Origin: Trifolium pratense
Taxonomy: Eukaryota > Streptophyta > Magnoliopsida > Fabales > Fabaceae
Reading direction: 5' to 3'
Assembly: GCF_020283565.1 (NCBI RefSeq)
Contig: NC_060065.1
Span: 33,034,409 to 33,098,408 of the forward strand
Length of the DNA: 64,000 bases
Part shown: positions 10,736 to 21,919 of the stretch, one piece after another
Numbering within the stretch: position 1 is the stretch's first letter
Layout of the letters: each line of letters starts with the position of its first letter
Position numbers and translations under genes: made by a program
Notes under the pieces: model-generated
Seen by the model: the letters and a program-made list of their open reading frames with translations, nothing else
Database searches by the model: none
What the model was told of the DNA's origin: nothing

Positions 10736-11030
10736 TCAAAGAGGCTTTTTAACCCATTTACATCTTTCATTAATGCACTTACAAACATAATACATGTTCC
10801 AAACTTGTTCACAATCGGCATCATCTTCACAATATGGTTCATGATAATCTGTAAAAGATTAAAAAAAAATGTTACTAAAATATGATAAGAGATTGTGTAC
10901 GAACTATGATGTAAAGAAATAAATTTGAAAATGATGAAAAAAATGACTTACAATCGTCAAATTTCGCTGCAACAAAAAGTAAGGAAAATAATAAAATCAA
11001 AGCATAGGCAAACTTTTGAATTTCAAGCAT
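10736..11030 (-). CDS. Nodule-specific cysteine-rich (NCR) peptide, two exons
   Basis: Exon 1 is 11030-10952 and exon 2 is 10848-10736, joined at GT-AG in phase 1; no single open frame shows the gene. The 63-residue product starts MLEIQKFAYALILLFSLLFV, a hydrophobic secretion signal of the form conserved in the NCR family, and the intron falls just after it, as is usual there. The mature part has five cysteines with spacing C-x5-C-x9-C-x-C-x4-C (CEDDADC, then VCKCINERC) and ends KWVKKPL. The C-x5-C and C-x4-C spacings are NCR hallmarks; the extra cysteine makes an odd number. NCR peptides are secreted in infected nodule cells and drive terminal differentiation of rhizobial bacteroids. The mature peptide has an acidic start and basic end. 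A TATATATA stretch at about 11137-11144 could be its TATA box. The class is confident; expression in nodules is inferred. Confidence 0.85.
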
Positions 11031-11195
11031 ATTTTTTCCTTTTGCATGTAACATTTAGAATATAATTCGATCTCTTTTTTTTTTTTTGGGTACATTAATT
11101 CGATCTCTTTATATTGTATAAAGTTCATACTCTCCTATATATAATTAAATAGTTTTTAGTACTTGTGAAGTTATAAACACCCTCATAAAATTATA

Positions 11196-11489
11196 CTCCC
11201 TTCGGACACAAATATAAGAAGAAAAAAAAAACTTCAAATTTTGGACACAAATATAAGCAAAAGTCAATTACTTTTAAACTAATTAATACTACTATTCATA
11301 ATATACTCTTATTTAATCATTTCACTTTTCAAAAGTTTATATGATTTCCAAGGCATAAATCACTTTTTCAAAGGGTAATATAGTAAACTTAACTCATATT
11401 TTGCATTAAATCAAGAAAATTAACTACATTTAACAAAATTTCTTAAACACTGCGTAAACAATTATTTTTTCTTTTATTTGTGTCCGGAG
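11196..11489. mobile_element. Stowaway-like MITE (294 bp)
   Basis: The ends are CTCCCTTCGGACACAAATA and TTTGTGTCCGGAG in inverted orientation, flanked by TA dinucleotides (11194-11195 and 11490-11491). CTCCCTCCG termini with TA duplication are typical of plant Tc1/mariner-type MITEs. It sits just upstream of the NCR gene, within about 170 bp of its start codon. Confidence 0.8.
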
Positions 11490-11984
11490 TAGTCATTATA
11501 ATTAAATATCTCTTTTAAGTACTAGACCAAAAATAAAAAAATCTCCTAAGTATATTAATGTATTGTGTTTGTCCTTTTAGCATACCTAGGAAGGAAGCCA
11601 TATAATACTGTAATAAAGGGTTTTTTACTTCACATTTTATATTAGTAAAGGAAAAAAAATTATTTTATTTTTGTGTGTTAACCATCCGATTTTTATACGG
11701 AGAGAGCCATGATAATTTACACATTAGTTGAAAGATAAGTAAAGTCTAATAAAAAATTATTTATTTTAAGAATTGAATGCGGTTTCTTCTAAACGATTTG
11801 TCCTTATATGAAACTGATTTATTTTTTTATTTTTTTTTAACCTTTCATCACTCCTAACTTTTTCATTACTTTTTAACCTTTCATGACAATTAAAGGATAT
11901 TTTTATTTATGGACCATGGTAAAGTTATTTGTTGGAATAACGCACTATTGGGTAAGAGCATGTTTATACACAAGTAGAACATCA

Positions 11985-12130
11985 ATTTTTGGTCTCGTGA
12001 GCTTGACTCAGTTAGTAGGACATTGCAGGGGTCAAAGTTCGAATCTCTTCATTCCGCTTATTCATCTTAATAAGGGTGAAATTTCTAACTACTAGACAAC
12101 ATGATTAACAATAAAATAAAAAAAAACATC
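11985..12130 (+). repeat. tRNA-derived SINE-like element
   Basis: The stretch has a GAGCTTGACTCAGTTAG A-box region and an AAAGTTCGAATCTC B-box region about 35 nt apart, and ends in an A-rich tail (AATAAAATAAAAAAAA). A pol III promoter-like 5' part with a poly(A) 3' end fits a plant SINE. The target duplication was not resolved. Confidence 0.5.
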
Positions 12131-12239
12131 AATTTTTGTTTGGGAGAAGATATTTTTTGAAAACTAAGACATTGAACTCGAACTTATTAAGATAATTTGT
12201 GGTAAAAATGACCGTATAAAATTGTTTACATTAATAATT

Positions 12240-12365
12240 TGGAATACAGTGTAATTTCTAGTAATAATTTCCACAATTTTCCTCACAGGTCACAATTTCT
12301 CTGACTAAAACCTAACAAATAATGGCACTTGCCGTAGAAATGGGGCAAAGAGAGTAATAAACTGG
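12240..12365 (+). repeat. Partial copy of the F-box gene's upstream region
   Basis: The stretch TTTTCCTCACAGG...GACTAAAACCTAACAAA...CTTGCCGTAGAAATGGGG...GAGTAAT parallels the segment at about 15855-15955 upstream of the F-box gene (TTTTCCTTACAC...AACTAAAACCAAACAAA...CTTGCCGTAGAAAGGGGG...AAGTAAT). Order and spacing agree, with substitutions and small indels. No coding sequence accompanies it here. Confidence 0.55.
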
Positions 12366-13042
12366 TTAGCAAGTTCCTATCATCTTCTCCCCTCCACTTT
12401 TTAGTAGAAACGCAACAAATAAAAAAGATTAAAAAAAAAGAAATATTTTTTTGTCAAGATTATCCCATCATTTTTCTTCACCTCTCCTCCATCTACCTCG
12501 AACCAAACATGCCCTTAATAATATAAATTCTAAAGAGAGTGCAATTGTGATCTCTATTTTTTCATTCAAAAGAAACCACACTTTTTTTTATGAACACCAC
12601 ACTTTCTCTAATTTTGTAAGTTGTAAAATTTTGGACAAATCATTTATATTAAGCCTACTAAACCGTAAAAGTAGTAACAAGAGGTAAGAAAAATTGATTG
12701 AAATTCAATCTTTCGTGTACCTTAATATTAAATTTTAAATTAGAATATCATTGCCCTCATATGTTGTGGCTGCCACAAACATAGATATGGATTGGAAAAG
12801 AAAATTATGACATTTTGGTATGATAATATTGCATTAAAGTCATGATTATGACTTATGAGGGGGTAGCACTTTGCTACTCCTCTTTTGAAAAAAAAAATCA
12901 CCATTATGAATTTATGACTATAACCATTTTTCTCTCTTCAGGTGATGGACAAAAAGTAAAAAAAAAAATATTATTTAAGGAAAGATTTTGAGAAAAATCA
13001 CAAATTATTATTATTTTTTTTATATAAACAATGTTAGTTGTT
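12366..13042. other. Intergenic, no feature recognised
   Basis: AT-rich sequence with short homopolymer runs. The open frame at 12451-12687 has no recognisable domain or coding bias, and no repeat with clear ends was found. Confidence 0.4.
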
Positions 13043-13152
13043 AGTATTACAATGTTATGTTAGTTTTTTTACTCCTTTGTCAGAACTTGAACCTTAGACC
13101 TCCTGCTCTTTAACTCTTAGCTCAACCAGTTGAGCTACCTATCCCACCCCGA
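13043..13152 (-). repeat. tRNA-derived SINE-like element
   Basis: Read on the minus strand it begins GGGGTGGGATAGGTAGCTCA, continues with the A box TAGCTCAACTGG and a B box GGTTCAAGTTCTG, and ends in GTAAAAAAAC. This is the order expected of a SINE. It could also be a fragment. Confidence 0.5.
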
Positions 13153-14371
13153 AATCACAAATTATTTAATTTTGTCAAACATTTTTAGCAATTGTTTTAA
13201 ATCATTGGATTAAATAAAATAAATGAATCAAATTTGACATTTTTAGCAAAATATTTGATGTCAATTGATCATATCCCATAATAAAAATCAATCATTTCTA
13301 CGGGATCTATTAATATATATTAATTTGAAGGTCCATCTTTTTCTTTTTGTAATTTTTACGAAATCTATATTTTTACTCTTATTAATACGATGATTATTTT
13401 TTCTTAATTACTACCTAAACTTATATTTCTTTTTATATATTAATATGGGATCTATTTTATTTTTGTAATGTATATTGTAGCTTACATTTCTACTCATATA
13501 TTAATAAAAAAAATTAAAAATATTCTATGTGGCTTATATTTCATCTCATACATCAATATAGGCCTATTTTTTATTATAATTTATACGGGAACATATATTT
13601 ATATTTATGCATTAATACAAATGACTTTTTTTAAATAATTTCTACTTAAATCTATATTTTTGCTCATATGTTAATGGGGAGACTATTTTTAAATTTCGAC
13701 GGGAACCTATATTTCTATTTAGATATTAATACGGGATTCAATTTTTTTGTTAATTATATTGTAGTTTATATACTCATATATTGATACACATAATTTTTTT
13801 TTTTAATTCATATCCACCTCAAATTATTTTTAGGAAACCTCACAGTATCTTCCATATATCCCATGGAGAAATTATTTTCCATCAACTTTATAATTATTTT
13901 GGTGGAGAAATACAAACAACAACTATGATACATTTTTTATTTGATAAAAAAAATACGATATATAGAAATCTTCCTAAGAAAATCTATACATAAATTTTAC
14001 AGTTAATTTTTATCACATAGTATTATTTTAATTATTAAATTATATAAGATTTTAAATATTTATGTGGTTTTTTTTCAGTTTAAAGTAAAATATATTATTT
14101 TTTTTTACTTAATTAAAATATATTATTTATAAGTCAATTAATCTACAAATGCATTTTTATCCATGCTTGACACATGTCTAAATACTAGTTATTCTTATAT
14201 GGTGACATGACTAAATATAGTGTTTTAGTCACACTCAATAAATGTTAATTTTTTATGTTATTCTTTTAATTAATTCATATATAATAAAAAAATTGTATAT
14301 TTTTAAGTGTATGTGAGTTAGTGAGTGTGTCTAAAATTAATACTTATGTGACCTGATCACACAAGAATGTT
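13153..14371. other. Very AT-rich intergenic stretch
   Basis: The DNA consists of degenerate tandem-like phrases such as TTTCTACTCATATATTAATA and CTATATTT that recur through 13300-13790, suggesting an old, diverged low-complexity repeat. No gene is seen. Confidence 0.4.
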
Positions 14372-14379
14372 ATCTCAGT

Positions 14380-14987
14380 CTATGTTACACGGGTACTCCG
14401 TTTTAGACAAAGTACCGGCATCGGGTATCGATATGTGTATGTTACTCCCATGATACGTATCCTCAAAGTACCGAGTTTTTTTTTTTTGTTTTTTCATGCA
14501 GGTACACACGTGGTACTTCCGGGGTACGCGCGTAGTACTCTCCAGGTACACACGTGGTACATATTTCATCAAAAACTATTTTTTTTTTTTTTCAACACTT
14601 TCCAATCCCATTCTTTTTTTATTATTTATTTTTTTTAATAAAGATTTACTTTAGTTTAAAATTAGAATCAATCCAGTCTCCTTACCTTTTTATTTATTTT
14701 TAAAAATAGAGCCGTATAGTCTTACTACTACTCATAATTTCCTAAACGTGTAAACCACAATATAACTACTTTTAAAATTTGCTATTTTTTATGTTTAACT
14801 ATTTGCTTTAAGAAAATAATTTTATTATTTTAACTATATAACTATATTAAAAAAAAAATTATACGAGCGTACTCGTACCTTAGTTTTTTTTAAAATGCCG
14901 TACCACATACCGGTACCAGTACGGTACCGTACACGCACCTGTACCAATACCGAATACCGATACCGTACCCACACCTATGCAACATAG
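14380..14987. mobile_element. Non-autonomous hAT element (608 bp)
   Basis: The perfect 8-bp duplication ATCTCAGT flanks it (14372-14379 and 14988-14995). The terminal inverted repeats are CTATGTTAC and GCAACATAG. The subterminal regions are packed with GGTAC/GTACC motifs (GGTACACACGTGGTAC, CCGGTACCAGTACGGTACCG), as in hAT elements, whose transposases bind repeated subterminal sites. No transposase frame is present. Confidence 0.88.
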
Positions 14988-14995
14988 ATCTCAGT

Positions 14996-15476
14996 TTGTA
15001 TAACATTTGAAAACTTTGGGGTATATTTTGCTTTTAAGTTATTAAGTTGTAAAATTTAGGTATTAATTTGAATATTTACGAGTTTGTTGTAGTTATTGCT
15101 GGCATTGTTCTCTCTCTTCCCATACATCTCTCTCTTTATTTCTCTCTCTAACTTCCTCTCAAATTAATTTGAATATTTTACAATATTATTAAATTTGTTG
15201 TTATTGTTGCTAATGTTGCAACTACCCTCTCTCTCTCCCTCTCTCACTCACACAAGCACACTCTCTCCAACTCCCTCCCCCCACCCCCTCCTTCTTTCTC
15301 TATCATGATCAATTAATATCTATGACGTGAAGTGACGTTGATATGTGTCACGTATTTAGTTAAGTACATATCATCGCCACAAACAAAATAAATAAAGGTA
15401 GAGACAATTTAATAAAAGCCACTCAATTTCACAATCTTACTGTACTTGCTACTTAAAAAAAAAACTCAAAAAAGTA
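14996..15476. other. Intergenic, CT-rich patches
   Basis: Two related CT-rich blocks (TCTCTCTTCC...ACTTCCTCTC near 15108-15162 and CCCTCTCTCTCTCC near 15226-15300) follow similar AATTTGAATATTTA phrases, an apparent short duplication. No gene is seen. Confidence 0.35.
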
Positions 15477-15718
15477 CTCCCTCCGGTCCTTTTTATAAGA
15501 AATATTTTGTAAAAAAAATTGGTCTGTTTTATAAGAAATTTTGACCAATTTTTAAATGTTTTAAATGTTCAATTTCATTTATACCCTTATTTATTATGAG
15601 AGAGAATTTAAAAATAATCAAGTTAGTTGAATAAAGAGGAATTAAATAAGGGTATACATGGAATAAATTTAAACAACTATATTAAATGCGTTTCCTTGAT
15701 AAAAATGACCGAAGAGAG
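15477..15718. mobile_element. Stowaway-like MITE (242 bp) upstream of the F-box gene
   Basis: The ends are CTCCCTCCGGTCCTTTTTAT and AAAAATGACCGAAGAGAG (inverted, imperfect), with TA on both sides (15475-15476 and 15719-15720). It lies about 475 bp upstream of the F-box start codon and may contribute to its promoter region. Confidence 0.75.
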
Positions 15719-16192
15719 TATTTAAGAATTTTACAATTTCAAAACAGTAATTGACTATTCACCTCTTAAATTCCATAGAGATATAGTACTTTTTTTTTTG
15801 CAATTTCAGAGCAATATTTGCTACTCAGTACTCACTCACCCTCTTAAAATCTACATAGAAATACATTTTCCACACATTTTCCTTACACTTTCTCCAACTA
15901 AAACCAAACAAAGTACTTAATACCCCTTCTTGCCGTAGAAAGGGGGAAAAGAAAGTAATTTCGTGTCACCTTCCCGCCTGACTACCTTTTCGTGAACACT
16001 AGGCCATACGAACTCTATCTGTCAACGTCATTCATTTCACTCCAAATGCTGCTGACGTGTCACCAACTACCCAAACCTAATCCCTAACCTCCCTTCATTT
16101 TCCTTCATTTTCATTTCAGCGTCAGAGCAAACAAAAAAAAAAAAAAACAAATAATCGCTTAAATAAAAAATCGCTTATCAATCTCACCGCCG

Positions 16193-17374
16193 ATGGCAAA
16201 CATTCCACCGGAGTTATTCACCGACATACTCTCCCTCTTACCGACGCAATCCCTTCTCCGATTCCGATCAACTTCAAAATCACTTCGTTCCTTAATCGAT
16301 AGCATCAACTTCATCAACCTTCATCTCAAAAACTCTTTCAATTTCAATTTCAGCTTAATCCTCCGTCACAATTCCGATCTCTACCAAATCGATTTCCCTA
16401 ACCTAACCACCTCCGTTCAACTTAACCACCCTCTCATGTGTTACAGTAACCGTATAACTCTCTTCGGTTCATGTAACGGTATTCTCTGCATCTCTAACAT
16501 CGCCGATGATATCGCTTTCTGGAACCCTAACATCCGTAAATATCGGATTATTCCTTATCTTCAACTTCCTCCTCGTTCTGAATCCGATACTACTCTCTTC
16601 GCTGCTCGTGTTCATGGATTCGGTTTCGATTCGGTCACCGGAGATTATAAACTCGTTAGAATCTCTTATTTTGTTGATCTACAACACCGTACTTTTGATT
16701 CTCAAGTGAGAATTTTCAGCTCGAAATTGAATTCATGGAAAATTCTTCCGAGTATGCCTTATGCTCTTTGTTGTGCTAGAACTATGGGTGTTTATGTTGA
16801 GAATTCTCTTCATTGGATTGTTACTCGGAAACTCGAACCATTTCAACCGGATTTAATTGTTGCTTTTGATTTAACACATGAGATTTTCAATGAGGTTGAT
16901 CTTCCTGAACTAGGAGTAGTTAATACTAACAATGAAATTGATGGTTTTGACGCTGAGAATGCGAGTTTTGAAATCGATGTTGCGGTTTTGGGTGGATGTT
17001 TATGTATGATTGTGAATTATCAAGCTACTAAAGTTGATGTTTGGTTGATGAGAAAATATGGGTGTAGAGATAGTTGGTGTAAATTGTTAACTTTGGTGGA
17101 ATCATGTTTGATTTTACCTGTGAAATCTTTGAGGCCTTTATGTTATTCTAGTGATCGAAAAATGGTTCTATTGGAAGTCGATCGTAAGAAGCTGTTTTGG
17201 TATGATTTTAAGAGTGGAAATGTTAGTTATGTTAAAGGAATTCCTAGTTTGAATGAAGCTATGGTTTGTGTTGGAAGCCTTGTACCACCTTCTTTACCTT
17301 TTGATAATTATAGGAAGGAGAATCAGCTCAAGTTGAGATGCGAAAGTATAAGCAAGAGAAGGTACTTGTTATAG
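16193..17374 (+). CDS. F-box protein with F-box-associated domain, CPR1/CPR30-like
   Basis: A single-exon frame of 393 residues starts at an ATG in good context (GCCGATGGC). Residues about 2-45 are an F-box (IPPELFTDILSLLPTQSLLR, then FRSTSKSLRSLIDS). The rest is an F-box-associated (FBA) domain with its usual landmarks: LFGSCNGILC, AFWNPNIRKYRIIP, HGFGFDSVTGDYKLV, NSLHWIVTR, IVAFDLTHEIFNEVDLPE, and SWCKLL near residue 303. Such proteins bind SKP1 through the F-box and act as substrate receptors of SCF ubiquitin ligases. Arabidopsis CPR1 limits immune receptor (SNC1) levels; the same substrate here is only an inference. The neighbouring downstream gene is UPL5, as in Arabidopsis. Codon use and length are normal and no breaks are seen. 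Confidence 0.9.
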   Translation: MANIPPELFTDILSLLPTQSLLRFRSTSKSLRSLIDSINFINLHLKNSFNFNFSLILRHNSDLYQIDFPNLTTSVQLNHPLMCYSNRITLFGSCNGILCISNIADDIAFWNPNIRKYRIIPYLQLPPRSESDTTLFAARVHGFGFDSVTGDYKLVRISYFVDLQHRTFDSQVRIFSSKLNSWKILPSMPYALCCARTMGVYVENSLHWIVTRKLEPFQPDLIVAFDLTHEIFNEVDLPELGVVNTNNEIDGFDAENASFEIDVAVLGGCLCMIVNYQATKVDVWLMRKYGCRDSWCKLLTLVESCLILPVKSLRPLCYSSDRKMVLLEVDRKKLFWYDFKSGNVSYVKGIPSLNEAMVCVGSLVPPSLPFDNYRKENQLKLRCESISKRRYLL

Positions 17375-20124
17375 TTTATCTGAATTTCTTATGTGTATAA
17401 GTTATATTAGTTCATTGAGCCCATCATATATATGATATTTGTATTTGAACTTATATTTAAGGTCAAATTGAATCACCTTCCTTGTATAATTTGTTTATGT
17501 AAATGTTGTTATATGTATTTGATAGTGTTTATGTTGATTTCAAGAGTAGCAAACAATGAATGATGTGTTGTATGTTAGTTTAAGAGTTCACCTTGTGACT
17601 AGCTAAAGTCGATCCTCCTCTCATGGGGGAAGAAATTAAGTTAGACAAAAGGATTTGCAGGATTCCGTCTTTTGAAGAAAATTGTTGTCTAGAAATTTGC
17701 ACGCCATGAAATTATGGCATAATTTATTTCCAAAATTTGATTTTTTATCACTATTCTTTTGTGATATTGTCGAGCTTACTTCAATGGAATTCATGTTTTT
17801 CATACAGGGATGACTTCTTGTCCCAAGGATTTAAATTGACATTGTAAGGGAGTGAAGGAAGAACTGGTGATGTGTAGCTGAAACAGGATGTTCAGGTTGT
17901 GTTTGGGGATGGAAGGAATGGAGTTCCAGTGCTCCACCCATTTTTATCTATCTTTTTGAATGGTGTGAGATCACACTTATGTAAAAATATCATATGATGG
18001 GAACCCCGGTGGAACCATGAATGGGGATGACCTATGGTGAACGAAAGGCCTGCGAAAGTGCAACAAAAATCTCAAAGCCAGAATAGAATATTGAAGATGA
18101 GGAAAAAAGAAGGTGAAGATCAGATACAGATACCAGATGTACATGACTTCTTTCCTTTTATTTGGTGTATCACTTGGTCTATAATTGTGAGTAATCCTAC
18201 CGCACCGGTTATACAAAGTGTAGAAAAATTGCCTAGAAGCCTGTATAGTGTAAAAAGTAGTGACTAATTTTATTATCTGTGTGAGTTTGTATGTATGCAT
18301 GTTAATCTGGTTTTTACCATCAAGTGTAATGAAACTTTTACATTTGACAACCTTACACTAATTGTATTTATGCTTTGTTTGCTTGTGAAAACTCTTGTCA
18401 ACCAAACTAGTTGTGCACTACTTGTGTGACCCATCTACATTTTCCTCCCTGAAAATCTATTTTTGCTCTGTTTCATCAGTGACTTTGTAACCGTCTCTGA
18501 TAACTTCACCGTCAAAATGCGGCATTAGATTTGCGTTGTTTCAATCATGATTTTGATCATTTTTCTCAATGTTTTTCAATCTATCAATGACTCTTGGAGC
18601 TTGCAAATTAAGGATATAACTCTTATTTTAGGCCGGCAAGTCACCCTTTGCTCTTCTCCTTGTATCAAGCAAGTCAATTAGTATTTTGATTTTTTCCATT
18701 AGTTGAAGTTTAATTTTGATGGTTAGTCAAAGGCTTTTGGCACATTAGGTTGTCGTGGTATTGTTTTTGCCCGTTCATTAGGAATACTTATTCTCTATAT
18801 GTTATTTTCATGGTGTCATGGCAACAATAAAAAGGGAAATGCCTTTTGGTACGAACCATGTATACAAGAAACACGCGAATGACGTGGCCCATCTCAGTTT
18901 TTTTTTCTCTAATTTTTGTTTTCTTCTTACAAAAAATCCAAAAAGAAATTGGGGAAAAGGATGCACTTTGAGGAGCATCACCGTCTCCCTCAATCTCTTT
19001 GTCACATCTGATGCCGAATAAAATATTGTCTGATTTCCAGTTGCAGATAGGTTTTGATTCTTCCTGCGGAGGTTTTTGATCAGTGGAATTGATACCTGAA
19101 GAAGTTTTGATGGCTAAGATACTAACTGGATCTATTGAACCACGATGGTGAAAGAATCGAAGTATTCGATTTGTAGATACAGAGAAAACTTCCGTTTGTT
19201 TTTTTTTTTTTTTTGTAGATGCAGAGAAAACTTCCATTTTTGGATTGTTTATGTCTATATTGTTGATGAAATTGATTCATAGAGATGCAATTGCCCACAA
19301 GCAAATATCTTATAGAACTTATAAATACATGAATAACAAAGATGCAATTTATTGTACTGATATTGTGAAAGTTGCTTTAGAAGAAAGTTCAGTAATTTGA
19401 GTAAGGGGATGAAGTGTTGGATTGATCAGAGGCTTGGTTACAAGGCTCGGAGCACTACACGTGAAGATGAGTGAGTTGGTACTTAATACAACACGTGACT
19501 GACCATGCGTTCTTGCCTTTCTTATGGTGTTCCTTCGTACCAAATAGCACTGCTTCAATAAAAATTACCGTCAAAATAAAAAATAAAATAATGTAACAAT
19601 AAAAATTGACTTCTATAAAGGCTAGTTCAATTTTTGGCTCAAGATCCACTTATAGAGGTTTAGACTTTTATTTAAGTCAAGGACTTGAAGAGAGTGCTTG
19701 TGCTTTCAAGTGGTAGGATTTATCACCTGATTTTGTTAGTGATGATTTCATGGTAATCAATTCAAATAAGGGATTGATTATACTCCCCCAATCATATCTT
19801 TTTTTCTCATTTGTTATTCTTCAAACTAAATATAATAAATCTTAAGCAATTCATTTAATTTTTACAAAAATTTAGTCAATATTAGATTCACATCTTTTTA
19901 TAATAGAAATATTAGATTAAACTTGACCAAAAAAAAAAAGAAATATTAGATTAACATCTTTTTGAATATTATAAAACTTTATACACAAGACATACATTTT
20001 ACAAGTAAATGAAAGAAAATTTTAAAATAGATGATATATTTCATAAAATTATTATTTGCATCTTTTTATTTAAATAATTAATTATTCCTTCCACTAGAGA
20101 TAATTATATTGTAAATGTGTCAAA
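17375..20124. other. F-box 3' region and intergenic space without a recognised gene
   Basis: The first few hundred bases are probably the 3' UTR of the F-box gene. Open frames at 18034-18267, 18788-19237 and 19349-19558 show no family resemblance and overlap frames on both strands. A short duplication of GTAGATRCAGAGAAAACTTCC occurs near 19170 and 19218, separated by a T run. From about 19785 an incomplete CTCCC-ended MITE-like stretch begins. Confidence 0.4.
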
Positions 20125-20234
20125 TACTCCCTCTAGTCCATATATACAGAATAATATTGATGTATCTAGACTACAATATTGTCTATATACATCATTTCTA
20201 CAATAAATTAAATATGTGCGTGTATATATATATA

Positions 20235-21838
20235 GGGGTTTTCTAACTTATACCCTAGTTAGGTCTAAGTTAGCAAGGTGCACCTTTTCAATTGGACCAA
20301 AATACCCATTCTTTTTAATTAATTAACCAAAATACCCATCAATGGAGGCGGATCCAATGTCGCGCGCGTACCGAAGGACCATGGTTACAGACCGTTGATT
20401 TCCATCAGACAGAGATCTGATCTCATCAAGACTGTCTGATCAATCCGACAGCCCAGATCATCCTGATCCATCAGATTCCAGCGCATGCGCCACACTGGAT
20501 TACACCCTGGAGAGAGAAAAATTTGCTTTTTAAAAGTAGGACACGTGTCACACAATGGTTGGCTGGACGTGATTTTTGTTCATTTAATACTTTGAACTCA
20601 ATTATTTCGTTGTAAATTAATTTTTTATTTTTTATTTTTATACCAAAATTCATAATTTTTTTTTTCTACAAATAGAGACTTGGTTCGTTTGATTTGGACA
20701 CCGAAAAAAAAATGCAATTTTTCACTACCTTAATCTCATTTTTTGTCTACTAAATACGTTACTTGTGTGTTGTAATTTAACACGCACCACTCAACCAACT
20801 CACTGAAACCATTATACCAGGAAAATAGTAGATAATATTCTGGAACTTTTGGTATATTTTATGAAATTTTTGAGACCTGAAACTATTTTTAGTTAATTAA
20901 ATGAGATAAAACGGTAATTAAAAACTAGTGTTTGCTTCTGAAACCATTTTACTGGTAGAATGGTTGCACATAGTTGTATTCTGAAACCATTTTACTGGTA
21001 GAATGGTTTCAATGAGTAATTTATTAATTGTGTTTGCTTCTGAAACCATTTATCTGGTACAATGGTTTCAGAGAGTTGTAATCTGAAACCATTTTGCTGG
21101 TAGAATGGTTTCAGTAAGTTGATTATTAGTTATTTGCTTCTGAAACCATTTAGCTTGTAGAATGGTTGCACATAGTTGTATTCTGAAACCATTTTACTGG
21201 TAGAATGGTTTCAGTGAGTAATTTATTAATTGTGTTTGCTTCTGAAACCATTTATCTGGTACAATTGTTTCAGAGAGTTGTAATCTGAAACCATTTTGCT
21301 GGTAGAATGGTTTCAGTGAGTTGATGTAAGGTAGTGAAAAATGAGATTAAGGTAGTGAAAAATTGGGTTTTTTTTTCTGTGTCCAAATCAAACGAACCAA
21401 GTCTCTATTTGTAGAGGAAAAAAAAATTATGAATTTTGGTATAAAAAAAAAAAATTAATTTACAACGAAATAATTGAGTTCAAAGTATTAAATGGAAAAA
21501 AATCATGCCCAGCCGATCAGACAGCGACACGTGTCCTGCTTTTAAAAAGTAGATTCTTCTCTCTCCAGGGTGTAATCCAGTGTCGTGCACGCGCTGGAAT
21601 CTGATGGATTCGGATGATCTGGGCTGTCTGATTGATCGACAGTCTTGATGAGATCAGATCTTGGCTGTCTGATGGAAATCAACGGCCTGTAACCATGGTC
21701 CAGCGGTACGCGCGCGACACTGGATCCGCGTCCATTGATGGTAATTTGGTTAATTAATTAAAAAGAATGGGTATTTTTGTCCAACTGAAAAGGTACACCT
21801 TGCTAACTTAGACCCAACTGGGTCTAAGTTAGCAGCCC

Positions 21839-21840
<2 letters not shown>
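20235..21840 (+). mobile_element. Foldback element, copy A
   Basis: This 1.6-kb element runs from GGGGTTTTCTAACTTATACC to CTAAGTTAGCAGCCCCC and is bordered on both sides by (TA)n. Its two ends are long inverted repeats of roughly 500 bp, sharing AAGGTGCACCTT/AAGGTACACCTT, AATACCCATTCTTTTTAATT, CGCGCGTACCG, CCATGGTTACAG, TTGATTTCCATCAGACAG, GGACACGTGTC and the CAAATAGAGACTTGGTTCG stretch. The interior (20802-21318) is an array of short palindromes. No transposase or other protein is encoded. The class is uncertain: long-TIR foldback structure and insertion into TA repeats recall rice Micron-type elements. Confidence 0.8.
20802..21318. repeat. Array of imperfect palindromes inside copy A
   Basis: Repeated units pair TGAAACCATT with AATGGTTTCA around a loop such as TTACTGGTAG, giving 10-bp stems. 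Spacers recur in order (TGAGTAATTTATTAATTGTG, AGTTGTAATCTGAAACC, AGTTGATTATTAGTTATTTG). Some arms are mutated (AATGGTTGCACA). Confidence 0.85.
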
Positions 21841-21918
<78 letters not shown>

Positions 21919-21919
21919 T
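21841..21919. repeat. (TA)n tract between the two inverted foldback copies
   Basis: An almost pure TA run of about 70 bp, ending AAAATATAT, separates the two elements and forms the centre of a 3.3-kb inverted repeat. Confidence 0.98.

Noticed and set aside
18788..19237. 149-residue minus-strand frame
   Set aside because: Competing frames on both strands, a homopolymer run inside and no recognisable domain.
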